DNA of 64,000 nt from Methanomicrobium sp. W14 (GCF_017875315.1 NZ_JAGGMM010000002.1:620001-684000), one strand, 5' to 3'; positions 37,947 to 50,275 are shown, counted from the stretch's first letter. Notes: a model not told the origin generated them from the letters alone. Made by a program: numbers and translations.

Positions 37947-38615
37947 ATGCCCGGGAATTCTTTCTGTGACAGTCCTGATTATCAGAAAAAAAGGATAGCA
38001 ATGGTGAAAAACCAGGTTGAGGCAAGGGGTGTTGCAGATAAGAATGTTCTTATTGCAATGGCGAAGGTTTTCAGGCATCTTTTTGTGCCGGAAAAATTAC
38101 GTGAATTTGCATACGATGACAGACCTCTTCCAATTGGAATGGGTGCAACGATATCGCAGCCTTATATTGTAGCTTTTATGACTGAACTTCTTGAGTTGTC
38201 GCCTTATGATCGTGTCCTTGAAATCGGCACAGGCTCCGGCTACCAGGCGGCGGTGATATCGAAGACCGCATTGGAAGTTGTCTCTTTTGAGAGGATAAAA
38301 GAGCTTATTCCGGTTTCACAGGAAAACCTGAAAAATTCCGGAATAAACAATGTAAGGGTCTTTTTAGGTGATGGAACGAATATTCCCGAAAAGTTTGGTC
38401 ATTTTGATGCGGTTATTGTTACAGCGGCATCCCCTGATATTCCTGAATATCTGTTTGAATTTTTAAATGAAGGCGGAAGACTTGTCGCACCTGTAGGCAG
38501 TCTGTCTTATCAGGAGCTTATTAAGATAAAAATAGAAGATGGAAAACCGGTACTGACGCACCATGGCAATGTAAGGTTTGTTCCCCTTATCGGCTGCAGG
38601 GGATGGAAGGAGTAG
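37947..38615 (+). CDS. pcm: Protein-L-isoaspartate O-methyltransferase
   Basis: Repairs isoaspartyl residues in aged proteins with S-adenosylmethionine. RHLFVPEKLREFAYDDRPLPIG, ATISQPYIVAFMTELL, and the SAM motif LEIGTGSGYQAAV near 93 are diagnostic. The length of 222 residues is normal. A TATA-like stretch is near 37917-37922; the start ATG or one 18 codons later could both serve. Confidence 0.93.
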   Translation: MPGNSFCDSPDYQKKRIAMVKNQVEARGVADKNVLIAMAKVFRHLFVPEKLREFAYDDRPLPIGMGATISQPYIVAFMTELLELSPYDRVLEIGTGSGYQAAVISKTALEVVSFERIKELIPVSQENLKNSGINNVRVFLGDGTNIPEKFGHFDAVIVTAASPDIPEYLFEFLNEGGRLVAPVGSLSYQELIKIKIEDGKPVLTHHGNVRFVPLIGCRGWKE

Positions 38616-38627
38616 CAGACGGAGAAG

Positions 38628-38662
38628 CGCATGGATTTGAACCTGCGTATTTTGGATGTCTG
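38628..38662 (-). other. tRNA T-arm-like fragment
   Basis: On the minus strand CGCAGGTTCAAATCC followed by an extra A and TGCG forms a T-stem/loop with one bulged base. No anticodon or D arm lies upstream, so it is not a functional tRNA. It may be a relic of a tRNA 3' end such as integrated elements leave, or chance. Confidence 0.3.
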
Positions 38663-38899
38663 ATACATTCGTAAACTTAAAAAAATGTAAATATTTGAGA
38701 TTATCTGAAAAATCTTTTAAAATACCTGTTTTTTTAGATATTCATCATGTGAAATTATGTGCCTGCTAAAACAGCAGACTCAGACAAAAAATTGGATTAA
38801 CTCCCTTAAATGCCAAATTAATCTCTAAATGTCTAATATTCTAAAATATCTTGCCCTCCCCCAAATATAAAATAGTTTGTGCGCCTTATAATAATAAGA

Positions 38900-40507
38900 A
38901 TGGACACTTTTTTAAAATTTAGTGAACTGAATATTTCCAAAGAAATATTAAAGGCAATAGAAGATATGGGGTTTGAAGAACCCACTCCAATACAGCAGCT
39001 TTCAATTCCTCTTATCATGCAGGGACGTGACGTTACAGGCCAGGCCCAGACTGGAACCGGAAAAACTGCATCTTTTGCAATACCTGTCATCGAAAAACTG
39101 GACACGAAAAGCTGCAGTGTCCAGACAATCGTTCTTTCACCTACAAGAGAACTTACCATCCAGATTGCAGAGGAGTTCAACAGGCTTCTGAAGTACCGCG
39201 ATGACGTCAGGGTTCTCCCGATATACGGCGGTCAGCCCATAGAACGCCAGATCTCTGTCCTGAAACGTGGAGTTCATGTTGTCGTCGGAACTCCGGGAAG
39301 GGTAATGGACCATCTCAGAAGAGGTACACTTAACCTGTCATCGGTATCGATTGTTGTCATTGACGAGGCCGACCAGATGCTTGATATGGGATTTAAGGAA
39401 GACCTTGAGGCAATTCTTGAATACGCACCTAAAGAGCGTCAGACAATTCTGTTTTCGGCGACAATGCCGAGACCGATTCTTAAAATATCAAAGGCATTCC
39501 AGAAGAACCCTGAATTTTTGAAACTAAACCCGAAAGAGCTGACCGTTCCTCTTATTGAACAGTCGTATATAGAAGTCCGCGAAAGGGACAAGCTCGATGT
39601 CCTGTGCCGTCTTATTGATATCAGCGGTCAGGGTCTCTCAATGATATTCTGCAACACAAAAAAGAGGGTTGATGAGCTCTCGTCATCACTTCACTCCAGG
39701 GGTTATTTTGCCGAAGGCCTCCATGGTGATATGAAGCAGAGTTTAAGGGACCGCGTTATGGGCAAGTTCAGGAACGGTTCAATAGATATTTTGATAGCAA
39801 CCGATGTAGCTGCAAGAGGCATTGATGTCGAGGATATCGATACTGTATACAACTATGATGTCCCGCAGGACGTAGAGTATTATGTCCACAGAATCGGACG
39901 TACGGGAAGGGCCGGAAAGACCGGGCGTGCATATACGTTTGTAGGGCCTAGGGAGACCGAAAAACTGCGTATGATCCAGAGACTTGCGAGAGTCAAAATA
40001 AGACGTGTATCCCCTCCGAGCACAAGGGATGTTGAAAACTGCCGCATCGAAAGGTTCCTTGACAAAGTGCGGAATGTTATGACAGAAAGTGACCTCTCCG
40101 CATATACTCCCCATGTGGAAAGGCTGATGGACGAGGACTTCACCCTGACCGATATTTCGGCGGCTCTGATTAAGCTTCATATGGAGGACAACAGTCATGA
40201 ATTGCCATCAGGTCACAAGGAAGAGCAGTCTGTTGACTTTTTAAATACCGGCGGAGAGCCCGGAATGGTCAGGTTTTTTATAAACATCGGCAAATCAAAA
40301 GGTATCCGCCCCGGTGACATTGTCGGTGCAATTGCAGGAGAGGCAAAAATTCAGGGAAGTCTTATAGGGGCAATAAACATACTTAATGACTTTTCGTTTG
40401 TTGAAGTTCCTGAAAAATATGCCCCTGAGGTTCACAGGGCCATGAATAATGCGACAATACGCGGTAATGAAATATCGTTTGAACCTGCAAGAAAAGCAAT
40501 CCGTTAG
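38900..40507 (+). CDS. DEAD-box RNA helicase
   Basis: ATP-dependent RNA helicase. Q motif (PTPIQQLSIP), Walker A AQTGTGKTASF, PTRELTIQIA, GTPGRVMDHL, the DEAD box read IVVIDEADQML, SATMP, and the C-terminal IATDVAARGIDV and HRIGRTGRAGKTG are all present. A DbpA-like RNA-binding domain closes the protein (VRFFINIGKSKGIRPGDIVGAI). It resembles bacterial CsdA/DeaD in layout; 535 residues. The ATG lies about 30 bases after a TATA-like element with no SD, so a leaderless mRNA is likely. Cold-shock or ribosome-assembly roles are usual for the family. Confidence 0.95.
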   Translation: MDTFLKFSELNISKEILKAIEDMGFEEPTPIQQLSIPLIMQGRDVTGQAQTGTGKTASFAIPVIEKLDTKSCSVQTIVLSPTRELTIQIAEEFNRLLKYRDDVRVLPIYGGQPIERQISVLKRGVHVVVGTPGRVMDHLRRGTLNLSSVSIVVIDEADQMLDMGFKEDLEAILEYAPKERQTILFSATMPRPILKISKAFQKNPEFLKLNPKELTVPLIEQSYIEVRERDKLDVLCRLIDISGQGLSMIFCNTKKRVDELSSSLHSRGYFAEGLHGDMKQSLRDRVMGKFRNGSIDILIATDVAARGIDVEDIDTVYNYDVPQDVEYYVHRIGRTGRAGKTGRAYTFVGPRETEKLRMIQRLARVKIRRVSPPSTRDVENCRIERFLDKVRNVMTESDLSAYTPHVERLMDEDFTLTDISAALIKLHMEDNSHELPSGHKEEQSVDFLNTGGEPGMVRFFINIGKSKGIRPGDIVGAIAGEAKIQGSLIGAINILNDFSFVEVPEKYAPEVHRAMNNATIRGNEISFEPARKAIR

Positions 40508-40614
40508 GATTGTTTCAGTCCTAAAAAGACCTGAAATCCCGTTTTATTTTTTCCATGTTTATTTTTTTACTTCTTTCATAGAAGGCCGTTATTTTTTATC
40601 AGGAATTTTGGAAT

Positions 40615-41703
40615 TCACATATACTCTGACATTGTTGTCTGTATGCTTTTTGGGGAGTCAAAACCGGATACCGATACCCCTATAAGCCGTACAGGTTTTG
40701 TAGTGTCAAGGTATTTTGAGATGAGCTCTTTTGCATTTTCATCAATCACGGAGCTGTCGAAAGTGTGACGGACAAGAGTCTTTGATCTTGTATTGGTTAT
40801 GAATCCGGCATATCTTATTTTGACTGTCACCGTCCTGAATCTTATTTTTCTGGAGGAAACGGCTTTTTTAACTTCACTGCATATCTGTTCGGCCGTCTTT
40901 AGTATCAGGTCTTTGTCCTTTGTATCCGAGGAATATGTCTTTTCTTTTCCTATTGATTTTCGTGATTCTCTTTTTCTGACGTCTCTTGTATCATTTCCCG
41001 AGGCAATCTCTTTCAGGTCCGCTGCATGACGCCCGAGAAGCGAGATGAGTTTCTGGATGTCATAGTCCAGAAGGTCACGGACTGTTGAAATTCCTGCTCC
41101 TGAAAGTATTTTTGATGTTTTCTTCCCTATGCCTGGAATTTTTCCTATTGGCATGGGGTTTAGAAAAGAGGTGACTTCTTCAGGTCTTACTACAGTTACC
41201 CCGTCAGGTTTTTGGAAATCAGATGCTATCTTTGCGACTACTTTTGACGGGCCTATCCCGGCCGAGCAGGTAATTCTCTCCTTTTGAAAGATTCTTTCTT
41301 TAATCTCTTTTGCAGTTTTTTCAGCATCGGAAAAAGAGCCTTTGCAGCTTAAATCAAGGTAAGCCTCGTCTATACTTACCTGTTCAAATTTGTCGGAATA
41401 TTTCCTGAGAATCTCCATTACGCTTTCCGAGACTTTTTTGTATAAAGAGAAGTTTACCGGCAGAAATATGCCTTTGGGGCACATCCTGTACGCCGTTGAG
41501 ATGGGCATAGCCGAGTGCACGCCATAGTCACGTGCCTCATATGAGCATGTGCTTACGACACCCCTTCCGTCGCCCCCTTTTGGGTCGGCACCTATTATCA
41601 CTGGAAGTCCCCTGAGTTTCTGGTTCTCCCTGACCTCAACGGATGCGTAAAAGCAGTCCATGTCGATATGAAGTATTATTCTGTCCTCTGCAGTTTCTGT
41701 CAT
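40615..41703 (-). CDS. dinB: DNA polymerase IV (Y family)
   Basis: Error-prone translesion polymerase. LHIDMDCFYASVEVRENQKLRG with the first catalytic Asp, VVSTCSYEARDYGVHSAMP, and SIDEAYLD with the other carboxylates are diagnostic. An HhH region (IGKIPGIGKKTSKIL) and the little-finger domain follow. 362 residues. There is no lexA-like partner. It is convergent with the DEAD-box gene with about 107 bases between stops. Confidence 0.95.
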   Translation of the reverse strand: MTETAEDRIILHIDMDCFYASVEVRENQKLRGLPVIIGADPKGGDGRGVVSTCSYEARDYGVHSAMPISTAYRMCPKGIFLPVNFSLYKKVSESVMEILRKYSDKFEQVSIDEAYLDLSCKGSFSDAEKTAKEIKERIFQKERITCSAGIGPSKVVAKIASDFQKPDGVTVVRPEEVTSFLNPMPIGKIPGIGKKTSKILSGAGISTVRDLLDYDIQKLISLLGRHAADLKEIASGNDTRDVRKRESRKSIGKEKTYSSDTKDKDLILKTAEQICSEVKKAVSSRKIRFRTVTVKIRYAGFITNTRSKTLVRHTFDSSVIDENAKELISKYLDTTKPVRLIGVSVSGFDSPKSIQTTMSEYM

Positions 41704-41921
41704 CAGCCGTCGACTGTTTTAACTCTTGCCGGTTTATGGTATAAGTCATAGCCATGCGGTGTGAAAGAAAAGCCGGCACTCCCTGTGTCTTACCTGTGCT
41801 TGAGATTTGTGTTTAAAGCACGCTTAAACGCTGGCAGATTACTGATAAAAAAAGGTAAATAATCCGTCTGAGTAAGTGTAACTCTGGCCTACCTGTTCAG
41901 ATGGTTTTTCTAAAAAATATT

Positions 41922-43448
41922 TTATTGCTGGTTTTTAGGCTGGATATAAAATCCTGTTAGGGTCTTGTCCAGAACCTCTTCCGAGTTCTTCGGTGTAATG
42001 AGGCTTACGACAATCATCGCTATTATTGCACAGGCGAACGAGTATATTGAAAAGTGCATAGGAAGTTTGTCTATGTACTGGTAATAATACCCGAACATTC
42101 CTGACGTAACAAGACCTGTCAGGACTGCAGCGATTGCACCTTCCTTTGTTGCACGCCTCCAGTAAAGCCCTGCGAGGAACGGGACTGCAAAAGTAGACAG
42201 CATTACTCCGATTCCCATCCATATCAGGAATGCAAGCATCTCGGGCGGGTTGAACGCAAGTAGAATTGAAACTATTGCAACGACAACCACACAGATCTGG
42301 CTTAATCTTAAGACCTGCCTGTCGGTTGCATCCGGTCTTAGGAGATTTTTGTATATATCCCATGAAAACATGGTTCCTATTGTGAGCATTAGCCTGTCTG
42401 TCGTTGACATGACGGCCGCAAGGACGATGACCGCAAAAAAAGCCCAGATTACAAGGTTTGGAACGGCATACTGGACCCCGTACATAAAGGCGAAGTCCTG
42501 AGCATTTACAGCTGTAGGGAGAACAAGTTTTCCCTCCTCTACAAGCGCCCTTACCGCGAAGCCTGCGAACTTTACGAGAAACATCACTACAAGATATATC
42601 AGAAATGCCGCCAGGGGAGCCCATTTGAAGAATTTTTCCTTCTTTGCCGCAAGGACATTGTTTACGACATGCGGTGCGCATGCAAGGCCTACTGTCAGCA
42701 TTATAACGAACGATACCAGAAATTCAGGTGTGCAGTATGCATATGAGGCGTACGCTGCCGGGTAGAAAGGCTGAACCATATTCGGGTCTACCGAGGCTAG
42801 AACTTCGTTTATGTGCTCAAGACCTCCTGCTGCAAAGATTACAAGTGGTGTCATTATGAGGACACCTGCGATAAGAAGCCCTCCCTGGATGAGGGTTGTC
42901 CACGAAACCGCGTAAAGACCTCCTATAACGGTATACACTGTAATTATGACCGCTGCAATTATCAGTGCCACCCTGTGGTCTATGTTGAAGAGCCATACCA
43001 GAACTATGCTTATAGCGGTATACTGACCGACAAGGTATATCATCGACACTACGATTCCTGCAACTGCCGTGATTCCCCTTATTGCTCTCGGGCTTTCGAA
43101 CCTCTGGGCAAAATAGTCCTCTACAGTCATGTATCCTGCATTTTTTCCAATGTAATGAAGTTTTACACCGAATACTATGATTGCAAAGGATGCCGCGAGG
43201 GGCACTGCAAGCTGCTCCCATATTCCGGGCCACCCCGAGGTGTAGCCGAATGCAGAGACCCCTACAAGAGTCATTCCGCTGCACACCGATGCGACCATGA
43301 GAATTGTGAAGACCCAGAAGCCCAGGGACCTCCCGGCGAGTATATAGTCCTCGGTGTTATGGACTTTTTTTGATGCCCAGCTACCTATGAGAATTAACCC
43401 AACTGCATAAACAGCTATTATTGCAATAGTTGCCAAATCGAATGTCAC
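41922..43448 (-). CDS. Sodium:solute symporter (SSS family)
   Basis: A 508-residue membrane protein with about 13 transmembrane helices. GSWASKKVHNTEDYILAGRSLG at the N-terminus, YTVIGGLYAVSWTTLIQG, and AVMSTTDRLMLTIGTMFSWDIY are family signatures. The closest-looking groups take up acetate, proline or pantothenate; substrate is open. The start is GTG, overlapping by four bases (GTGA) the stop of a 35-codon membrane protein. Expression is therefore probably coupled to that small protein. Confidence 0.88.
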   Translation of the reverse strand: MTFDLATIAIIAVYAVGLILIGSWASKKVHNTEDYILAGRSLGFWVFTILMVASVCSGMTLVGVSAFGYTSGWPGIWEQLAVPLAASFAIIVFGVKLHYIGKNAGYMTVEDYFAQRFESPRAIRGITAVAGIVVSMIYLVGQYTAISIVLVWLFNIDHRVALIIAAVIITVYTVIGGLYAVSWTTLIQGGLLIAGVLIMTPLVIFAAGGLEHINEVLASVDPNMVQPFYPAAYASYAYCTPEFLVSFVIMLTVGLACAPHVVNNVLAAKKEKFFKWAPLAAFLIYLVVMFLVKFAGFAVRALVEEGKLVLPTAVNAQDFAFMYGVQYAVPNLVIWAFFAVIVLAAVMSTTDRLMLTIGTMFSWDIYKNLLRPDATDRQVLRLSQICVVVVAIVSILLAFNPPEMLAFLIWMGIGVMLSTFAVPFLAGLYWRRATKEGAIAAVLTGLVTSGMFGYYYQYIDKLPMHFSIYSFACAIIAMIVVSLITPKNSEEVLDKTLTGFYIQPKNQQ

Positions 43449-43552
43449 TCTTCGACCTCCCTGAATGAAAGGCTCCAGTATAAAAGAGCCAGAACTATTA
43501 TTCCCGTCCCTAAAGCTACGCTTAAGACGGTTATTGTCGGCAGACCAAACAT
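43445..43552 (-). CDS. Small symporter-associated membrane protein (35 aa)
   Basis: A 35-residue peptide: MFGLPTITVLSVALGTGII and then VLALLYWSLSFREVEE, one hydrophobic helix with an acidic tail. The stop codon overlaps the GTG start of the symporter, so the two are translationally coupled. It matches the type of small accessory peptide found with methanogen SSS symporters. It is too short for most gene finders. Confidence 0.72.
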   Translation of the reverse strand: MFGLPTITVLSVALGTGIIVLALLYWSLSFREVEE

Positions 43553-43573
43553 ATTACTATGCTAATTTGCAGC

Positions 43574-43588
43574 ATGCTAGCATATAAC
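43574..43588 (-). promoter_or_regulatory. Promoter of symporter operon with palindrome
   Basis: The palindrome ATGCTAGCAT is contiguous with a TATA-like GTTATATG on the minus strand, about 25-35 bases upstream of the small membrane protein start. A regulator site is plausible. Confidence 0.45.
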
Positions 43589-43648
43589 ACGATCGTTTTA
43601 AAGCATATTTTTAAGGTCTGACTGAGTGAAAAAAAGGTAAAAAACGGA

Positions 43649-45139
43649 TTAGTGTCTGAAATATCTGATCCCGGTAAACACCATCGCGACATTGAGGCGG
43701 TTGGAGGCATCTATAACTTCCTTGTCGCGGATTGATCCTCCCGGCTGGAGAAGTGCCGTTGCACCGGCTTTTGCCGCCACTTCAAGTGTGTCTGCAAACG
43801 GGAGGAACGCGTCGGATGCAACAACCGATCCCTTAAGAGAGGAGTTTGCCTTTCTGACGGCAATTTCAGCTGAGTTTACCCTGTTCATCTGTCCTGCACC
43901 TATTGCAAGAGCGGATTTTTTGTTTGCAAAGACAACGGCATTGCTCTTTGTGTGCTTGCAGATTTTCATTGCAAGCTTCATGCCTTCTATCTCGTCCTGT
44001 GTCGGCTCGCGTTCGGATACGACTTCCCAGTTCTCTTTGATGTCTTTCGGCGTTATCTGGACAAGGGCTCCGCCGTCGATTGTCCTTACCGACTTTGTAT
44101 CTTTTTCTTCCGGCAGAATCAGGACACGCATGTTCTTTTTAACCTTCATTATCTCCATAGCTTCGTCCGAGTATGAAGGTGCAATGACTACCTCTATGAA
44201 TGTGGATGCAAGCTCTTTTGCGACGTCCGCTTCAACAGGTCTGTTAAGAGCCACAATGCCGCCGTATGCCGAGACAGGGTCGACGTCCCTTGCTTTTTTA
44301 TATGCTTCAAGAGGTGTGTCACCCAGTGAGACCCCGCACGGGTTGTTGTGCTTTACTATGACTGCCGCCGTTTCGTCAAACTCTCTCATGAGGCTTACTG
44401 CCGCGTCAACGTCAAGGTAGTTGTTGTATGACATCTCTTTGCCCTGGAGAGTGGTCTGTCCGGCGATTCCAGTTTCCCCGTAGACTGACGCCTTCTGGTG
44501 CGGGTTTTCACCGTATCTTAAGGCTCTTCCGTTCCTGAACTGAACCGTGTAGACCTCGGGAAGTTCTGATTCTAGGGAATATAGGTAGTTTGAGATTGCG
44601 GCGTCGTATGAAGCCGTCCTTGCAAAGACCTTTTTAGCAAGGTTCAGCCTGTTGGCTTCAGTAAGGTCATTGCCTGATGATATGGCCTTCTCAAGCATGC
44701 CGTAATCTTTCGGGTCGATTACGACTGCGACATCACTGAAGTTTTTTGCCGCAGCTCTAATCATTGCAGGTCCTCCTATGTCGATGTACTCAACGAGTTC
44801 TTTTAACGGCATTTTTTTGGATGACATCTCCTCGAACGGGTAGAGGTTTACAGCAAGGATGTCAATTCCGTTGATGCCGTTTTTCTTCATCACTTCATCG
44901 TCAATTCCCCGCCTTCCTAAAAGGCCGCCGTGGATTTTCGGGTGCAGGGTCTTTACACGTCCGTCCATCATCTCCGGTGCCCCTGTGTATTCGGATACTT
45001 CAGTTACGTTTATTCCGGCGTTCCTGAGGGTTTTTGCTGTGCCTCCTGAGCTTAGAACAGTGTAGCCGTTTTTTACGAGGCACTCAGCAAGTTCGGTTAT
45101 GCCGGTCTTGTCCCAGACCGAGAGAAGTGCATATTTCAT
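43649..45139 (-). CDS. purH: Bifunctional AICAR formyltransferase/IMP cyclohydrolase
   Basis: Last two steps of IMP synthesis. The N-terminal cyclohydrolase (MKYALLSVWDKTGITELAE, VLSSGGTAKTL, HPKIHGGLLGRR) is joined to the formyltransferase, where NNYLDVDAA and VKHNNPCGVS, SNAVVFAN and the ending AMVFTGIRYFRH are typical. 496 residues, slightly shorter than bacterial PurH. Many archaea use PurP/PurO instead, so a full bacterial-type PurH is worth noting; it is common in Methanomicrobia. Confidence 0.95.
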   Translation of the reverse strand: MKYALLSVWDKTGITELAECLVKNGYTVLSSGGTAKTLRNAGINVTEVSEYTGAPEMMDGRVKTLHPKIHGGLLGRRGIDDEVMKKNGINGIDILAVNLYPFEEMSSKKMPLKELVEYIDIGGPAMIRAAAKNFSDVAVVIDPKDYGMLEKAISSGNDLTEANRLNLAKKVFARTASYDAAISNYLYSLESELPEVYTVQFRNGRALRYGENPHQKASVYGETGIAGQTTLQGKEMSYNNYLDVDAAVSLMREFDETAAVIVKHNNPCGVSLGDTPLEAYKKARDVDPVSAYGGIVALNRPVEADVAKELASTFIEVVIAPSYSDEAMEIMKVKKNMRVLILPEEKDTKSVRTIDGGALVQITPKDIKENWEVVSEREPTQDEIEGMKLAMKICKHTKSNAVVFANKKSALAIGAGQMNRVNSAEIAVRKANSSLKGSVVASDAFLPFADTLEVAAKAGATALLQPGGSIRDKEVIDASNRLNVAMVFTGIRYFRH

Positions 45140-45642
45140 TGTAATATTATTGGAGCTAAAATCAGAATAAGGTAATGCAGTTAGGGGGTTCTGAAAACAG
45201 TTTTTTTTGAATAAGATGCAGGCAAATCCTAAATAAAAATGTGGTGTGAACAGAATTATTTCGGAAGTTTTCTTAAAGTAATGTTAAGAGTATTTTTGAG
45301 ATATTTCTGATTTTTTTGTATGTGCTTATCTGCGCTTATGTGAGACAACCAAAATATTCTGCTCCTTTGCTTCGGATCTGTCAGGACTCTTTTAACAGCT
45401 GTTTTTTTACATAAATTATTCTCTTTATACTGTAAGCATTATGGTTTATTTCTAAAATAAAGGCTTTAAATCCTGTGATCCTTTTTTGTAGATTTTCTGT
45501 TTAATATCCCTGAATTATTTTGTATGGGCAAAGAAAGTATATATAGAACTGCAAACAGACTGACAAAAATATTTATATAGAACTTTAGACCATCTAGTAT
45601 GGTATAACTAGTAATTACAGCAGTTTATAGGAGAATAAAGGA
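45140..45642. other. Non-coding gap between purH and grpE
   Basis: A 500-base divergent intergenic region with no convincing gene. It is AT-rich, with promoter elements concentrated near grpE (listed separately). Confidence 0.5.
45540..45611 (+). promoter_or_regulatory. grpE-dnaK-dnaJ promoter with repeated TATA element
   Basis: TATATAGAACT occurs twice, at 45540 and 45574, exactly 34 bases apart. CTAGT and ACTAG then flank an 8-base centre (45594-45611). Two TATA-like copies plus a dyad before the SD fit a regulated heat-shock promoter. I see no bacterial CIRCE element. Confidence 0.5.
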
Positions 45643-48082
<2,440 letters not shown>

Positions 48083-48099
48083 ATTCGTCGGAGTAAACA

Positions 48100-49236
48100 A
48101 TGGGTGCGAAAGACTACTATGAAATCCTGAATGTTCCGAAAAGTGCGACTGATCAGGAGATTAGAAAGGCTTACCACACCCTGACAAAGAAGTATCATCC
48201 TGACATCTGCAAGGAAGAGGGCGCTGAAGAGAAGTTTAAGGAGATAAACGAGGCTTACAGTGTCCTCTCCGACAAGCAGAAGAGAACCCAGTATGACCGT
48301 ATGGGTCATGAAACCTTTACCAACGCTTCCAAAGGCCAGTATACCGGAGGAGGATTCGGGGGAGCCGGTTTCAGTTCTGACTTTGGAGGATTCGGCGATA
48401 TATTCGATGCGTTCTTCGGGGGTGCCGGCGGCTCGAGACGTGGCCCGAGAGGCCCGCAGACAGGCGCAGACCTCCTGATGAGGATGCAGATATCGCTTAA
48501 GGATGCGGCACTTGGAACAAGCCGTGACGTTGACGTCATGCATACCGAACCCTGTCCTGAATGTGACGGTACGGGAAGCAAAACTAAAAAAGTCCGTACC
48601 TGTCCGCGCTGCGGCGGTAGCGGTCAGGAAAAACGTGAAAACAGAACTCCTTTTGGGAATTTTGTCAGTATGACTACCTGTTCCCAGTGTGGCGGACGCG
48701 GGAAGATTCCCGAGGAACGCTGCAAAGCCTGTGGCGGTTCGGGTCATACAAGGGTAAAACGGACCATTACGGTTACCATCCCCGCCGGAATTGAGACAGG
48801 GATGCGTCTTAGAATGGAAGGCTATGGAGAGGCAGGCGATCCAGGCGCTTCGAACGGAGACCTTTTCATAGAGGTTGAAGTTCTTCCTGATGAAAATTTC
48901 AGGCGTGTTGGCGAAAATCTTGAAACAAGCGTAGAAGTTTCGGCTGCAAGCGCTGCAGTCGGATCAAAGGTCAGTATAGAGACCATTGACGGCCGCAACG
49001 TGGAGCTGAAGATACCTGCCGGTGTTCAGCACGGGACTGCGCTTAAAATTCCCGGCGAAGGCATAAAGAGAAGGGGAAGGCCGGGAGATCTTCTTGTCAG
49101 GGTAAAGATAGAGATTCCCAAAAATATCGGCGATGAGGAAAAAGAGCTTTACAACCGCATTGTTGAGATAGAATCCAAAAAAAAAGGAAAGGGCGGTAAA
49201 AAAGGCGGGTTTTTCTCGGATTTCCTGAAAAAATGA
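48100..49236 (+). CDS. dnaJ: Chaperone DnaJ (Hsp40)
   Basis: Co-chaperone that stimulates DnaK ATPase. J-domain with the HPD motif (KKYHPDIC near 35), a Gly/Phe-rich linker (70-115), four CxxCxGxG zinc repeats ([32 protein letters not shown]) at about 150-225, and C-terminal beta-barrels. 378 residues, full type-I DnaJ. Starts 17 bases after dnaK. Confidence 0.97.
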   Translation: MGAKDYYEILNVPKSATDQEIRKAYHTLTKKYHPDICKEEGAEEKFKEINEAYSVLSDKQKRTQYDRMGHETFTNASKGQYTGGGFGGAGFSSDFGGFGDIFDAFFGGAGGSRRGPRGPQTGADLLMRMQISLKDAALGTSRDVDVMHTEPCPECDGTGSKTKKVRTCPRCGGSGQEKRENRTPFGNFVSMTTCSQCGGRGKIPEERCKACGGSGHTRVKRTITVTIPAGIETGMRLRMEGYGEAGDPGASNGDLFIEVEVLPDENFRRVGENLETSVEVSAASAAVGSKVSIETIDGRNVELKIPAGVQHGTALKIPGEGIKRRGRPGDLLVRVKIEIPKNIGDEEKELYNRIVEIESKKKGKGGKKGGFFSDFLKK

Positions 49237-49321
49237 AATCGGGAAATCCATTCCTTTTTTGATATGAATTTTTTTATACTCTCTATTTTAGCCTCATGAA
49301 GTTCTAACTTATAAGTCTTGT

Positions 49322-50275
49322 ATGAAACTCATTTTTGAATTATCCGGTGAGCACCCGACACTCCCTTATGCCGAAGCGGAATGCACGGGAAAGATACTTG
49401 AGAGGGGTATGCAGGTCGCGGTAATGGAATGCCCTGACCGGTATGCAGCGAAACGTCTCGCAATGACGCACTGCGTGATGAATTACCTCGGTGAATGTTA
49501 TGCTTCAGCCGAATCCTTTATAGAAATGCTTGATTCTCTTTCTATAGTCTCTGAAGTTTCATTTGCAGGGCGTGTCAAAAAAATAAGCGATACTGTCATC
49601 CGCGACTCGCAGTTGTCTCTGGAGAAATGCATAGGGGCGCACATAAAAGGGCATGTGTCTTTGTCAAATCCCGGACGTGAGTTTCGCGCGGTTTTTTCCG
49701 GGGACAAGTGTTATTTCGGGGAAGTAATCTACAGAATCGACAGGGGAGGGTTTGAATACCGTAATCCTATGAGAAGAGCGTTTTTTCACCCCGGTGTTAT
49801 GATGCCTATTCTTGCACGCACTCTTGTAAATCTTGCCATGATAAAGGAGAATGAGACCCTGCTTGATCCTTTCTGCGGCACCGGGGGCGTTCTTCTGGAG
49901 GCGAGTCTTTTGAAAAACCGCGTAATCGGAGCTGATATGGACCTTTTTATGCTTAAGGGCTGCCTTGAAAACCTACCCGTTGCAGAGGTATTAAAAGTTG
50001 ATTCAACTAAACTCCCTATAACAGACTGTTCTGTTGATTCGGTAGTAACCGATCTTCCATATGGTCAGTCGGTCTGTATAAAAGCGGAATCGATGAGTGC
50101 GCTTTATAACGATTCATTAAGTGAGATGCGGCGCGTCTTAAAGAGGGGAAAACGGGCTGTTGTCGTGACCCATGTTGATATCCGTGAGATTGCATCAAAG
50201 CATTTTGAGGTGCTGCAGTTTCACGAACAGAGGGTACATAAAAGTCTTACTCGCAGAATAATGGTTCTGGCGTAA
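49322..50275 (+). CDS. tRNA (guanine-10-N2)-methyltransferase (Trm-G10/Trm11 family)
   Basis: Methylates G10 of tRNA using SAM. The N-terminal half is a THUMP-like RNA-binding region. NPMRRAFFHPGVMMPILARTLVNLA leads into the Rossmann fold with LLDPFCGTGGVLLEA (SAM motif I) near 182, and the catalytic motif IV is TDLPYGQS near 242. 317 residues. It appears monocistronic. The family also includes related guanosine methyltransferases, so the exact position is inferred. Confidence 0.88.
   Translation: MKLIFELSGEHPTLPYAEAECTGKILERGMQVAVMECPDRYAAKRLAMTHCVMNYLGECYASAESFIEMLDSLSIVSEVSFAGRVKKISDTVIRDSQLSLEKCIGAHIKGHVSLSNPGREFRAVFSGDKCYFGEVIYRIDRGGFEYRNPMRRAFFHPGVMMPILARTLVNLAMIKENETLLDPFCGTGGVLLEASLLKNRVIGADMDLFMLKGCLENLPVAEVLKVDSTKLPITDCSVDSVVTDLPYGQSVCIKAESMSALYNDSLSEMRRVLKRGKRAVVVTHVDIREIASKHFEVLQFHEQRVHKSLTRRIMVLA

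Noticed and set aside
38628-38662. Functional tRNA gene
   Set aside because: Only a T-arm-like element is present; no acceptor, D or anticodon arm can be built.
42813-43373. 186-codon plus-strand frame opposite the symporter
   Set aside because: Shadow of a clear membrane transporter; Cys/His-rich content comes from antisense of hydrophobic codons.
43692-44420. 242-codon plus-strand frame opposite purH
   Set aside because: It is the antisense shadow of a certain gene and its Ser/Ala-rich product has no family resemblance.
45140-45642. Bacterial CIRCE/HrcA element before grpE
   Set aside because: The characteristic 9-bp inverted repeat with 9-base spacer is absent; only TATA-like repeats and a different dyad are seen.
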